Origin: Palaemon carinicauda
Lineage: Eukaryota > Arthropoda > Malacostraca > Decapoda > Palaemonidae
Length of the DNA: 64,000 bases
NCBI RefSeq assembly: GCF_036898095.1
Contig: NC_090735.1
Coordinates: forward strand, 3,266,978 to 3,330,977
Direction: 5' to 3'
This document shows, in pieces, positions 20,801-29,505 of this stretch (position 1 is its first letter; the number at the start of each line of letters is the position of its first letter). A program made the position numbers and the translations under genes. The notes below the pieces were generated by a model, which did no database searches, had not been told where the DNA came from, and worked only from the letters and a program-made list of their open reading frames with translations.

Positions 20801-23104
20801 TAATTTACAATCAACATCATATATGACACTAGAGGATAGGTGAAGATCTTGCTCAGGGTCTACCTGTTTTCTAAGTAAAACTTCATGCGTTGTGTGAGAG
20901 GCTATTTTTAACTTGGAAAACCAAAGGGGCCAAAATACATCATGTGGCATGGAATAAGCAAACCCCGATATTGTCTTCAGAACTGGGTTCCAAAGATCTT
21001 TGTAATTTGTATATAACTGTCCAATCAAAAACAACAACGGAGCCTCATTATAGTCTCCCGATATTGGAATATGCGGTTTGAGGTGGTCAGCATCTACCAT
21101 AGTGATGAATCGAAGGCGATCCCTAAACTCAAATGGGGTAATAGGTACAGATTCAGCTTTTAGCAAGATTTGGAAAACGCTTTCAACATGATCGCCATTT
21201 TCTAGGGGAATTAAATTTATGGGAAACAATGAAAATATATGAAGAATCAAAAAACGAATTTGGGGATTGGACGATGCTAGTGCTGGAGCCAGAAATTTAT
21301 AAATTTCTCTCAAATATTCTTCATTTATGATGTTTTTTTGATTCTCAGAGGATGCAACAGTAAAATGAATATCAACTGCTCTTAGAATATGAACATTTTC
21401 TCTATAATGGTGCCTCTTCTTCAACAGTTCAATAAGCTTCAGCTGACATAAACTTGCAAGAAAATTCTCCTTTGATAGTGTATGGGACATTACTTCTACC
21501 ACCAAACTGATCAGAAATAAAACTTGTCTCGCAACCAGAGGAATATCCGACTTTATATTCATATCAAAAGAAAGTTCTGGAATTGGTACTTCAGACTTCT
21601 TTTTCTTTTTCAAAGGCTTAACAGTGTCAACCACTTTCTGTGCTTCATCTTTTAACATTGCCATGGCATTGCCCAAAATCTTAGACAAATATGGAGTTAA
21701 TGTATGGTAGTTCATATTCATAATATGGGGCAAGCATAGTAGGCACAAAGACAAATCCTCTAGGTTTGACAGGTCTTCAGAAAAACCTTTCTTTATTTCC
21801 CTCTCAATATACTGACCAATATGAGACCCTTCACTTGAACCAGGCGCAGTAAAGTTTAATGCATAAGGACTCCAAGTACTCAATTCCAGACCAGTTGCAC
21901 AGGGAGGTCGTTTTTGAACAGTTATGTCGGCAATTAGCTCTACGATATTCCTAGATACGCCTGGATCTTCATTCTTGCCTATCATACAATCTAGACAGGG
22001 TAAAAGTAAAGGAAGTATTTCTTCATCAAACCTTTCTAGTTCAAGAACTTGCTTAACAAAACTAAATTTAACGGCAGGAGAGTAATTGCATGACAGAAAT
22101 GAAATAATAATTCTCTTGAAATCAGAATGAGAAAGTCTGTCTTCTGGTATTGTCAGCAATGTTGCCAGAATTTCTGTCATTGTATATCCCACAGTGTCTG
22201 GTAAGGAGAATTCAAGCACAAGTACACAATTAGCCACACTGTCATTTACATCTGTTATCAATGCTCCTTGTTTATGGGATAAAAAGACATTAAGAACCTG
22301 TAAAACACAGTTTAAGTGATGATGAGTATTGGCATCATTCTGAGAAATCAACCTCTTAATAAAATCCCAAAAGGTTGGCCACACAAGAGCATTATCTTCT
22401 TTCCACAAAGTTTGCCACGGGACACTATTGTCTGAATGAATTGTTATATATTTAGCCACAAGAGACATCGCAAATTTGACCGTTTCCAGGGCTGGCTCTT
22501 GAGGCACTTCATCGCTGCCACTTAAAGCTTCCAACAATTTACTTAATATTTTTGGAGTACAGCTATGAAGTCTGTGGATAACATCTGATTTCATCATGGA
22601 GGCAAAAACACGGCCCAAACCTTGTATCTGGGATTCATCTTTCTTGAGTTTTTTAAGGGATACAGAAATGAACTGGTTTTTCTTGGGAATCTTACGAACC
22701 AACACTCCAAGACTCTGAGCAGCAAGCTCATTAATGTACCAAGGATATGACTTAGAGAGGAGACGACAGAAGTTGTGCACATGGTACAAAGTGTAAAAAT
22801 CATCGTAAAGATACTTCTGTAAAACAACAAATAATGATACAATACACAAAAATACTGTTTCAATCACCTCTGGTTCCTTAATAGATAAATGTGCAATGAG
22901 TTTTGGCAATATGTTATAGAAATGATTATTGTAAAACTCTTGAGGAAGGTCATTAGCAAAGGCTACCAAAATATCACATAAAGGCTGAAGAGCTGATGTT
23001 TCCGGTATGCTGATGTGTGTTGATATACAGTTAACAATGTGGTTCTCAAGAAGTACCAGCTGACTAGTTGTCCGTACTTCATTTCCCAGTTCACGCAAAA
23101 ATGC
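14834..23104 (-). CDS. UTP20: UTP20, small-subunit processome HEAT-repeat scaffold, coding exon 2
   Basis: One uninterrupted exon of 2,756 codons plus stop; with exon 1 the protein is about 2,824 residues, close to human UTP20 (about 2,785). UTP20 is a nucleolar component of the U3-containing SSU processome needed for 18S pre-rRNA processing. The sequence is an all-helical HEAT-type array throughout. Charged linkers lie near residues 900-940 (NNEGDDVSEQAEEG), about 1750 (EEVEEVVILEKES) and about 2630. The C-terminal tail is strongly basic (FNKKRKKKRLARAVSKK), as expected for a nucleolar RNA-associated protein. The exon begins at the acceptor TTAATTTCAG|GCATTTTTGCG, in phase 0 with exon 1, giving EFK-AFLRELGNEV. 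An initiator at TTG 23098 is therefore not needed. No frameshift or stop was seen. Confidence 0.93.
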   Translation of the reverse strand, partial: AFLRELGNEVRTTSQLVLLENHIVNCISTHISIPETSALQPLCDILVAFANDLPQEFYNNHFYNILPKLIAHLSIKEPEVIETVFLCIVSLFVVLQKYLYDDFYTLYHVHNFCRLLSKSYPWYINELAAQSLGVLVRKIPKKNQFISVSLKKLKKDESQIQGLGRVFASMMKSDVIHRLHSCTPKILSKLLEALSGSDEVPQEPALETVKFAMSLVAKYITIHSDNSVPWQTLWKEDNALVWPTFWDFIKRLISQNDANTHHHLNCVLQVLNVFLSHKQGALITDVNDSVANCVLVLEFSLPDTVGYTMTEILATLLTIPEDRLSHSDFKRIIISFLSCNYSPAVKFSFVKQVLELERFDEEILPLLLPCLDCMIGKNEDPGVSRNIVELIADITVQKRPPCATGLELSTWSPYALNFTAPGSSEGSHIGQYIEREIKKGFSEDLSNLEDLSLCLLCLPHIMNMNYHTLTPYLSKILGNAMAMLKDEAQKVVDTVKPLKKKKKSEVPIPELSFDMNIKSDIPLVARQVLFLISLVVEVMSHTLSKENFLASLCQLKLIELLKKRHHYRENVHILRAVDIHFTVASSENQKNIINEEYLREIYKFLAPALASSNPQIRFLILHIFSLFPINLIPLENGDHVESVFQILLKAESVPITPFEFRDRLRFITMVDADHLKPHIPISGDYNEAPLLFLIGQLYTNYKDLWNPVLKTISGFAYSMPHDVFWPLWFSKLKIASHTTHEVLLRKQVDPEQDLHLSSSVIYDVDCKLTLHSGYSKLQPKPNHLNFRDLLWRAMDKFPDICENKNRDLVPLFFDFLEKEFFPVDFTVAPTQDITLQQRQQECVNNEGDDVSEQAEEGKEIGSQLEELEGDEDTAEYPKRASVKSLCEQLTLFSRFHNPRMLTQSKKLESMYLELLTHPSPALQKLSFDCLLGYNHSFLTPYKDHMYKLLEDKTFKNSLTLFSIDGSEKTLDDEHRKDFMPYLMRVLYGKMHFKTGSNSAGKGRTSVRKAVILRFLAGASEEEFQTFLDLAFDVILGHIDGTALDIVNRSRDGLDLKNVVPLNRLQGALTTMENIIERIANRMTIKKSLLLKVIIYIANLSSLILERRSEIKKRHVSFLKHIRQQAQKQIVNYFALLEDYKWQMEEIDAVFETMVWPNLKRLPDEGLLSPVPLLNLFECWAEIPRYFPLLAKVHKEDDTLTPLTYIVKLVSSEKCSSKVRTVVFGMVEKLLTLKDHEESTLNEKGEALPLIVCTPVVEVKRLISRDGLTQQNYGSALLVPHLSGLLQSMKILVTNLSKGIKVSQRDLTILSSLTEWVTDKNISEELLTLTIPLIVNKHVKKAEIVAQLLTTCSYLLPVIDNSKQFLRPLVSQFGCLVDRASRDALCKAIAAIASVNSEYKEIADLAANLNSWNPKFVDVVDYDRRLDGYRQLSDYCKSAENISIDYCQFLVYNCMYVILHVHDTSLRDMSRLCLDQFIDMCVRLEPTQPSEVKQVLIDRLLSLVRNGLRDPKDEVRNDIFFVLQKIVHKCHSLYDKLKDLHKIADEVDDDADFFSNMMHIQRHRRSRAMMRLSDKLKSGSVVLSVETITEYLLPALKVYLFNDTYAKDDHLVQAAIRCIGAFALLLPWHSYMRMLKAYLSMFKKIDIKYLKVLVKILEFMIDGFHEEVEEVVILEKESKNIKENIEGIGSGDKLVSEEGALIKSEESVAKAAKKMCGKEGEKVIEGKTDLKEFEHADLPLMADEDLLTRPQKIYLALVNNIIPQLKKTLVGRTRSDSKHKVNKGKYPEDDDIKRIPLAFALIKLMKKLPPKVLDSNVNSILMKMMTFLKSQSQPIRDEARNMLVKIMTELGGKYLPWLVSDLRSILTRGFQTHVLVFTLHSVLSQIRPLLRGTDIDSCLVDMIEICKEDILGLQSEEKKVAKITTKVKEARNDKSYAILNFTAEFVSAQALAELLMPLKEVLASTQDRKIVNKIIKCMDDIASGIEKNENITLTQKSVFIYGILNEKLGLLTGNGKKTNSEGNTEKIQHPDCYLLEPEPKKARLVPKTTFETTSFVFIEFALKLLASLLRREKFNPQDEEHLKLLDPYLGVMGKCLKSEHPDISMHALKCITLLVKYPLPSLKKHLADVSSEMFVILHKFSSSELARGKVYELLQLTFRTLAFIIKNVQIYTMTSEQVRVLLQYVQESLDDSSHQTVVFAVLQAVLARKIDAPELHELMGTVKKMSIVCTRQYALNQARVTYYSYLLTYPMKKKKLIAEILYYLGNVSYSIEDGRLSAQMFINGVITNFPVKIFTKELETNFWLKISEQIVKEQCKENRTLLHKSLKTLFERSERKSYLIDLCLKLLGDDDDENIESCAVAIQLSCKSLSAFLDVSIKKLPKTMISEVAPKIVSLLNPSKFSAQMKGSSLQDDVLCNEPAVSQLQEVDNALVLLMEVLTKLGSLYLTSSEWSEHVDDSMWVNIQSLLFYPHIQIRLSSTSLIGQLLAAYPVEGVKVPVVCSTTDKARSLVLDLCEVLQTQAETEVATMMQLSLAVVRNLIYLIRNSCRVSLNKPKVIDEGENEVNFENTIKETQDAGENIEENKDPLVLGALWVIRHVGDIAYKELMVSGKDYTVVREALLNLIAGVIVVVGEKLVSPNLLSYIIKHLARELSDDRLSEKLINCTQEVANLVKDHVGVELYTRYFTAAQVSLSKKRLERKAHEQQQRLVDPQRFNKKRKKKRLARAVSKKVALAEKKGKVMSKTKIAKLRASAFATE

Positions 23105-23580
23105 CTGAAATTAACAAAGAATGCACCATGAGGACATAAACCAGTCTAGATTTTTGTAAATAGTGACACTCCACAAAAAAACTTACATATCTAACATGGG
23201 CTGTAAATGCCACAAATAAAAGTGGATCATTCCAATTTGATAAAACTATAGGAAACATTTACTGAGTGATGGTGAGGTACACCAAAATAGAGTTCCCCTT
23301 TCTTACACAAGCCAAAAATGGTTCCTTTAAAACCTCTCCTCCACTTCAGCAGAAAATATTTAAGATGGCATATGTGGAAGCCTTAACACAATCTAAATAA
23401 TAAAATTTATTATTTCTACACTTACCTGATCTTCATATAATGCTTTGGTCTTGAAGCTGACTCAATACTGTATGAACATAAACACCCCAAAAAGGCATGC
23501 ATAAGAACATCAAGTGAGTATTGCAATAGAAAATAGGTAGGGTTGGGTATATAAAAGTTGCTTTTGGATAAAGGACGACA
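23105..23580 (-). other. UTP20 intron 1, 3' part
   Basis: Acceptor side of intron 1. A stretch near 23403-23450 (CACTTACCTGATCTTCATAT) resembles a DIRS outer end in style, but no partner was found. Otherwise nothing is recognised. Confidence 0.5.
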
Positions 23581-23626
23581 TGACAAATTCGGAGATAATT
23601 TGTATTTTTCCTAACCATACAAACCT

Positions 23627-23787
23627 TAGCCATTTACATTGGGATTACTTTTAACGTAGCTGAAATGACGAGCCAATAGTTTTTAACGAGGGTTAACTAC
23701 CCCCGTGCTAGTTAGCGGGGGTAGGGGAAGGGATAGCTTGCTACCCCTCCCCCCCCCCACACACCGGTGATTTGCTTCACTTCACTT
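23627..23787. repeat. B left ITR
   Basis: Contains GTAGCTGAAATGACGAGCC, TAGTTAGCGGGGGTAGGGG, a C10 run and GATTTGCTTCACTTCACTT. It pairs with 30862-31020 in inverse orientation with scattered differences and a different C-run length. Confidence 0.9.
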
Positions 23788-23835
23788 AGAGGTAGGACTT
23801 GACTAAGGGGCCAGGGCTGGCGGGCAAATATGTGT

Positions 23836-23932
23836 AAATAGCTGAGGTTTGTATGGTTAGGAAAAATACAAATTATCTCCGAATTTGTCATTTGTTCCGT
23901 AACCGAAATAAAAAACCAAGCTATTTACATTG
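23836..23932. repeat. B internal complementary region
   Basis: The left half (GAGGTTTGTATGGTTAGG ... CTCCGAATTTGTC) is the complement of the left outer end starting at 23581. The right half (TTTGTTCCGTAACCGAAAT ... CTATTTACATTGGGT) is the complement of the right outer end up to about 31045. The two match the ends back to back, as in A1. Confidence 0.88.
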
Positions 23933-24410
23933 GGTGACTTACCCCTTAGGAAGGGTCGAAAGTTCCCAGCCTTACTGACTTCGGCTTTGCCCGGGGACTC
24001 CGTCCCTCAGTGAGTAGCACTTGAGAGAAGGAGCCCCTGCACCTCACAAGTTCCTTACTTCGCTAGGAACGAGTGGCCTACATAAGTTGTGTGTGGAGGA
24101 AAAGTGTGACTCATCCTATGAAGTTGACCTTGAGACCTTTAGATAGGAATCTAGGATAGGACTTTCCCAATACCACCTCGTCAAGGTATAGGGGACACAA
24201 CAGTATTAAGCTTAATACTAGGAGTACAAGGAAGCATGGGTTACCTGCAGAGGTCGAGGTCAGCTATGCGAGGACCAGGATGCTGTTTCCCCAAGAGAGG
24301 GGAGAATGAAGAAAGAAGTAAGGGTCAGACATACTCTTTCATTCACGCAGACTAAAACCGGGTAACAACGCCCTCAACCTACTGCTACTTGTCCATAAAG
24401 GAGCCTGAGG

Positions 24411-25862
24411 TTAGACCAGCTGTTGTGCAGCCACCACAGGGCCGATAGAAAACGTATCGAGGCTCCTGTGGGTCACGTCCTGCAGGTAGTGGGCTGTGAA
24501 GGTCGTCTGACGCTTCCAGACCCCAGATTGAAGCACCTGCGTCACAGAGAAGTTTCTCTTGAAGGCCAGGGACATAGCAACACCCCTGACATCGTGTGCC
24601 CTAGGGCGACGTGACGGAGGAGGGTCTGGATTCAAGGCGTGGTGGATAACCCTTCGAATCCAAGCCAAGATGGTGTTCCTGGTGACCCTCCTCTACGTTC
24701 TGCCTGTGCTTACAAATAATGCTCGCACTTGAGGACGGACTGCAGCTGTTCTCTTCAAGTAGTACCTCAGACACCTCACTGGACATAGTAGCAGCTGGTC
24801 TGGGTCGCTTGTTACAGAACGGAGACTCGCGATCCTGAAAGAGTCGAACCGAGGATCCGGCACTCCAGGATTCTGAGTCTTGGCAACAAACTCAGGGACG
24901 AACCTGAACGTTACCTCCCCCCATCCCCTTGAATGGACGATGTCGTGCGAGAGACCATGAAGTTCACTAACTCGCTTGGCCGAAGCCAAAGCGAGCAGGA
25001 AAGCCGTCTTCCAAGACAGGTGGCGATCGGAGGCCTGGCGTAATGGTTCGAAGGGAGGTCTCTTAAGAGCCCTGAGAACCCGAACCACGTTCTAAGGAGG
25101 AGGTCTCACTTCCGACTGGGGGCAGGTAAGCTCATAGCTACGTATGAGTAGAGAGAGCTCTACCGAGGAAGAAATGTCCACGCCTTTCACCCTGAAAGCC
25201 AAGGTTAAGGCTGAGCGATAGCCTTTCACTGCTGAGACAGAAAGGCGCATTTCCTCCCGCAGATATACGAGGAAGTCAGCTATTGCTGGAATAGTGGCAT
25301 CGAGTGGAGAGATACCCCTCCCACGACACCAACCACAAAAGACTCTCCACTTCGCCTGGTAGACTCCCTCAGAGGACTTTCGCAGGTGCCGAGACATTCT
25401 CTCCGCAACCTGTTGCGAAAAGCCTCTCTTCGTGAGGAGACGCTGGATAGTCTCCAGGCGTGAAGCCGAAGCGAGGCCATGGCCTTGTGAGGGACGTTGG
25501 AGTGGGGTTGTCTGGGAAGCTCGTGTCGTGGAGGAAGTTCCCTCGGGAGCTCCGTCAGGAGCTGCAGAAGGTCCGGGAACCATTCCGCGTGATGCCATAG
25601 CGGAGCTACCAGAGTCATCGAACAGTTGACCGATAGTCTGGTCCTGTTGAGCACCCTTCTCATCAGACAGAACGGTGGGAAGGCGTACACGTCGATGTTG
25701 TCCCACCGTTGCTGGAAAGCATCTTGCCAGAGAGCCTTGGGGTCCGGGACTGGGGAGCAGTATAGAGGCAGCTTGAAATTCAATGCTGTCGCGAACAGGT
25801 CCACGGTCGGGGAACCCCACAAAGTCAAGACTTTGTTGGCTATCTGAGGATCCAAAGACCAC
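24411..25862 (-). pseudogene. DIRS tyrosine recombinase with two in-frame amber codons (B)
   Basis: One reading frame of 484 codons runs from 25862 to 24411, interrupted only by TAG at 25092-25094 (between PPP and NVVRVLRALK) and TAG at 24693-24695 (after FVSTGRT). The frame resumes correctly after each. By alignment with A1 the first replaces Trp (A1: TPGWNLDVVLRFL). The second is probably Gln. Core-binding part: YQAKWRVFCGWC, IADFLVYLRE, VKGYRSALTLAF. Catalytic part: Arg in SAKRVSELHGL, His-x-x-Arg in RAHDVRGVAMS, SGVWKRQTTF, and Tyr in AHYLQDV. The residues needed for catalysis are present, but translation would end early without readthrough. The 5' part overlaps the RT frame. Confidence 0.85.
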
Positions 25863-27607
25863 TCAGTACTCACTATCTGCGAGGCCCTGCTCAGACTGTC
25901 AGCGAGCACATTCCTCTTGCCAGGAATGAAGCGAACTGATAGTGTTATCGAGTGGACTTCGGTCCACCTCAGAATCTCTACTGCAAGATGGGATAGCTGC
26001 TGCGAAAAAGTGCCTCCCTGCTTGTTGATATAAGCCACTACCGTGGTGTTGTCGCTCATCACCACCACGGAATGACCCGCTAGGGTCCGTTGTAACTGTT
26101 GAAGAGCCAGAAAGACGGCCTTCAACTCCAGCAGGTTGATGTGCAGGCACTTTTCCGATTCTGACCAAAGGCCTGAGGTCCTCTGGTTCAGAACGTGCGA
26201 CCCCCACCCTTCTTTTGACGTGTCCGAAAACAGTGTCAATTCCGGGGGGAGGACGAGAAGACTCACTCCCTTTCGCAGGTTCTCGTCGACCAGCCACCAC
26301 CGCAGATCCGTCCGTTCCAAAGATCCTATCGGGACCTGAACGTCCAGGGAATCGGATCCTTGATTCCACCGGGACTTGAGCCGCCACTGTAAGGATCTCA
26401 TCCTGAGGCGGCCGTTTGGAACCAGACGAGCCAGGGAGGACAGGTGACCTAAGAGACGCAACCACGATTGGGCGGGAAGCTCTTCTCGCCTGAGGAAGGG
26501 TTCCGCCACCCTCCTCAGCCTTGCTATCCTGTCGTCTGATGGAAAGGCTTTGTGGAGAGAGGACTTCTCGAGGTTTACCACGATCCCCAGATCCTGGCAA
26601 AGACCTAGAAGCCTGTCTCGGTGCCGAAGAAGGGTTGACTCCGAGTCTGCTAGGATCAGCCAGTCGTCCAGATAACGAAGGAGACGGATGCCGTTCCTGT
26701 GCGCCCAAGATGAAATCAGGGTGAACACTCTGGTGAACACCTGAGGTGCTGTGGAGAGACCGAAACACAGCACCTTGAACTGGTAGATCTTGTCGCCTAG
26801 GCAGAATCTGAAGTACTTCCTGGAAGACGGATGGATTGGGATCTGGAAGTACGCGTCCTTTAGATCCAGTGTGCACATGAAGTCTTGTGGTCTCACCGCA
26901 AGTCTGACCGTGTCCGCTGTCTCCATGCTGAACCGGGTTTGCTTGACAAACCCGTTCAGAGCCGAGAGGTCGATGACAGGTCTCCAGCCTCCAGACGCCT
27001 TCTTTACAAGAAAGAGTCGACTGAAGAAGCCTGGGGAGCTGTCGACGACCTCCTGGAAAGCATCCTTCTTGAGCATGGTCTCGACTTCTGCCCGAAGGGC
27101 CAGCCCCTTTGCCGATCCCGTGGCATAGGAGCTCAACGACACTGGATTCGCTGTCAGGGGAGGTTGAGATGTTATGAACAGGACGCGATAGCCTTGGCCG
27201 ATCACTGAAACCGTCCAAGCATCGGCCCCGAGTTGCTGCCACCTGTGCACGCAACGTTGAAGGCATCCCCCCACAGGTGGACACGCGGGGGGACTGCCAC
27301 TCCTAGTGTTTGCGGCGGCGGCCGCTCCCTCTAAGAGTTTTGCCTCCCCTGGAGGACTTACTGCCCCTCTTGACCTTGGCTGGAAAGGGCTGGGGCTTAG
27401 ACACCACTTTCTTAGCTCCCGGTGCCTGCTTTGGTGCCTTATGAGGCTGCTGCTGCAGAGCTGGAGGCTTATAGGGCCGAGCTGTAAGGGCCCTATGGAG
27501 GAGGGAGTCCGTGCTAGATTTCCTCCACCTCTCAGCCGTTCGCTCCATATCCTGTGGCTCCAACAGATTCTCCCCAAGGAGGGAAGCATGTCTGAGCCTA
27601 CAGACAT
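25280..27607 (-). CDS. DIRS reverse transcriptase-RNase H-methyltransferase-like protein (B)
   Basis: An open frame of 775 codons. The first about 120 residues overlap the Gag segment in another frame and are probably not native. RT from about 130: motif A LDLKDAYFQIP (Asp248), motif B-like CFGLSTAPQVF, catalytic YLDDW (312-316). RNase H: Asp462 (LFSDTSKEGWG), Glu494 (LLELKAVFLA), Asp519 (MSDNTTVVAYI), Asp570 (RNVLADSLSR). A dam-like methyltransferase region typical of DIRS follows: VDLFATALN, YCSPVPDP, YAFPPF (641-646). Between the catalytic motif and the thumb, NLEKSSLHKAFPSDDR lacks the roughly 16 residues with the xLGM motif seen in A1 (VSLGMDLQS), so an in-frame deletion may have inactivated it. 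Confidence 0.85.
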   Translation of the reverse strand: MSVGSDMLPSLGRICWSHRIWSERLRGGGNLARTPSSIGPLQLGPISLQLCSSSLIRHQSRHRELRKWCLSPSPFQPRSRGAVSPPGEAKLLEGAAAAANTRSGSPPACPPVGGCLQRCVHRWQQLGADAWTVSVIGQGYRVLFITSQPPLTANPVSLSSYATGSAKGLALRAEVETMLKKDAFQEVVDSSPGFFSRLFLVKKASGGWRPVIDLSALNGFVKQTRFSMETADTVRLAVRPQDFMCTLDLKDAYFQIPIHPSSRKYFRFCLGDKIYQFKVLCFGLSTAPQVFTRVFTLISSWAHRNGIRLLRYLDDWLILADSESTLLRHRDRLLGLCQDLGIVVNLEKSSLHKAFPSDDRIARLRRVAEPFLRREELPAQSWLRLLGHLSSLARLVPNGRLRMRSLQWRLKSRWNQGSDSLDVQVPIGSLERTDLRWWLVDENLRKGVSLLVLPPELTLFSDTSKEGWGSHVLNQRTSGLWSESEKCLHINLLELKAVFLALQQLQRTLAGHSVVVMSDNTTVVAYINKQGGTFSQQLSHLAVEILRWTEVHSITLSVRFIPGKRNVLADSLSRASQIVSTEWSLDPQIANKVLTLWGSPTVDLFATALNFKLPLYCSPVPDPKALWQDAFQQRWDNIDVYAFPPFCLMRRVLNRTRLSVNCSMTLVAPLWHHAEWFPDLLQLLTELPRELPPRHELPRQPHSNVPHKAMASLRLHAWRLSSVSSRREAFRNRLRRECLGTCESPLRESTRRSGESFVVGVVGGVSLHSMPLFQQ

Positions 27608-27980
27608 CCACAGCGGGGACCTTCGGGTGGAACCTCTCGGTCACCGCATCGCGCCGCTTCAACACCGAGTTGGCCCACAGGGTGGTGACCTGGTGCGCCA
27701 GGAACTCGATGGAGCGGGTGCCCGAGAGTAAGAAGGTCTCCATGGCCTTCCTATTGGTCTCCTTAGACAAGTCCTCGGAGCGCAATAGGATGCCCAGAGT
27801 TCCTAGCCATATATCCAGCCATGAAGTGGCCTGCATGGCGCACTTCGCGACCTTCTCATGGCTCAGGATCTCCGACGCCGAGAACAACACCTGTCGGGCG
27901 GAGAGCTTCTCAAGAGGAACTCCCTTAGCCAGCTCTTCTACGGAGTGATGGAGAGGAAGAGCGAGACTAGACTCACCCAA
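27303..27980 (-). CDS. Gag-like C-terminal segment (B)
   Basis: A 225-codon frame. The first about 145 residues are a helical Gag-core-like region (KLSARQVLFSASEILSHEK, ATSWLDIWLGTL, GTRSIEFLAHQVTTLW). After that comes a basic, Lys/Gln/Pro-rich tail ending SGRRRKH that could bind nucleic acid. DIRS Gag proteins have this general form, and the vertebrate LAP2-alpha C-terminal domain has been linked to DIRS Gag. It probably belonged to one longer Gag with the upstream segments, now separated by frameshifts. It overlaps the RT frame by about 300 bp. Confidence 0.65.
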   Translation of the reverse strand: MGESSLALPLHHSVEELAKGVPLEKLSARQVLFSASEILSHEKVAKCAMQATSWLDIWLGTLGILLRSEDLSKETNRKAMETFLLSGTRSIEFLAHQVTTLWANSVLKRRDAVTERFHPKVPAVDVCRLRHASLLGENLLEPQDMERTAERWRKSSTDSLLHRALTARPYKPPALQQQPHKAPKQAPGAKKVVSKPQPFPAKVKRGSKSSRGGKTLRGSGRRRKH

Positions 27981-28222
27981 GATCTCAAAATACCTTCACT
28001 GCTGGAGACGAGGAGGTGGGATGAGTTTGTTCCCGGCAGAGGAACGACTGGAGTAGGCAAGAATCGCGAGTTGGGCATTGGCCCTGGCTCTGGCACTCTT
28101 CAATCTCGAGACCAGGGCAGAGCCGCACTGGTCTTAGGGGCCTTCTGAACATCGAACACTTGGTCCAGGACCGTGTCCTCGCCTTCTCGGGGGACGATCA
28201 CAGGATCCATGAACCCGTTGAG

Positions 28223-29505
28223 TTACCTCATCAGGCTCAGGACCTGGCAGAAGGCATGTTCAGATTCCTGCTGGTCTCCTCCTTGCGGGCTGGCAGCTAA
28301 GTCTCCCGTCCCCGGAATCTCTTCCTGGGGCGAAGCGTGGACGTTCTCCCGGGGAGCAGCGGGTTCCTGGCGAATCCTTGAAGACGATTTCGGGATGGTC
28401 TTGGAGTACTTGGGTTCCCTCCTGGGAGGGATACAGGATCCCAACAAAGAGGTTCGGAGAGCCCCTTCTGCGCGAGACGATTCTCCTCCATGAAGAGAAG
28501 GCTCCCCCCTTGGTGCCGAGGGGGAGACTATCACCTCACTGGACTCAACCGAGGACGGAAAAGCCTCGTCCACGGGAGAAGGAGAAAACGCCTGCGAAGG
28601 GGATGGGGCCTTCCCGACAGACCTCTTAGGAACCAACTTCTCCCTGGGGGAAGTCATCACGAAGTCCACTCCTCTCTTTCTCTTCAGCGGAGGTGAGGCA
28701 GTCGTTGGCTTGTTCCCCTGATCGGCGAGTGCTGGCTGAACGAATGCGTTGGCGCGTAGGCGAGGGAACGCGTTGTCGCGTTGGCGAGCGAGAATGCTCC
28801 GAAGATCGCTGGCGACGTTGGTCAGAAGACCTGTAGCGCGTGGGAGAGCGATTGCGAGCAGGCGATCGGTGGTGCGCTGGTGAACGCTGGCGCGCAGGCG
28901 AGCGATGGCGCGTTGGCGCATGGTGACACGTTGGCGAGCGATAGCGCGTAGATCGCGCAGGCGAACGACCGCGCGAGGGCGAGCTAACAGAGGGCGACCC
29001 ATGTCCTTCCAGATCTTCTGGGCGACGGCACGTTGGAGAACGCTTGCGCGCAGGCGATAGGTCACGCGGGCGGTCTGGAGATCGCCGATGTCCAGGTGAT
29101 CGCTGACGAGCAGGAGAACGCTGACGAGCAGGTGATTGTTGAATCGTCTGTGATCGCTGGCGAGCAAGAGAGCGACGCGTGGAATCCTGTGAGGGAACAG
29201 TCGGCGTGGGGCGCAAAGGAGAACGTTCACGAACAGGAACAGGAAGCGCGTGGGCGTACGTGTGTTTTAGAAACACGCGCCGGAGAACGCGAGCGATGTT
29301 GTGCAGGAACAAGCTGAGGATCGCGAGGGCGCTCAGGAGACTGATGGCGCGCAGGGCGCACAACAGGAACTGCAGGATATTCGGAGACCACAGGGGAGCG
29401 CTGGCAAGCAGTGGGGCGATGGTCCTCAGAAGAGCGCTGACGAACAGGAGAGCGCTGACGAACAGGAGAGCGCTGACGAGCAGGAGAGCGCCTGTGCGCT
29501 AACAC
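28223..29505 (-). pseudogene. Gag-like middle region with Arg-Ser repeat tract (B), frameshifted
   Basis: Three minus-strand frames together cover a stretch rich in RSPARQRSP-type repeats (ARQRSPARQRSP, RHRSPARQRSPAH, RSPTRYRSS) at about 28730-29505. This is followed by a Ser/Pro/acidic segment (SPSQAFSPSPVDEAFPSS ... PREKLVPKRS) down to 28223. The corresponding DNA is a short imperfect tandem repeat (GGAGAGCGCTGACGAGCA). Frame changes between segments show it is broken. The RS tract is like splicing SR proteins in composition, but there is no RRM. Confidence 0.65.

Noticed and set aside
23403..23470. End of a further DIRS element (CACTTACCTGATCTTCATAT)
   Set aside because: No ICR or opposite ITR found nearby, so it is left as intron sequence.
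28626..29363. SR splicing factor gene
   Set aside because: RS repeats but no RRM, lies inside DIRS element B between Gag-like segments, and the frame is broken.
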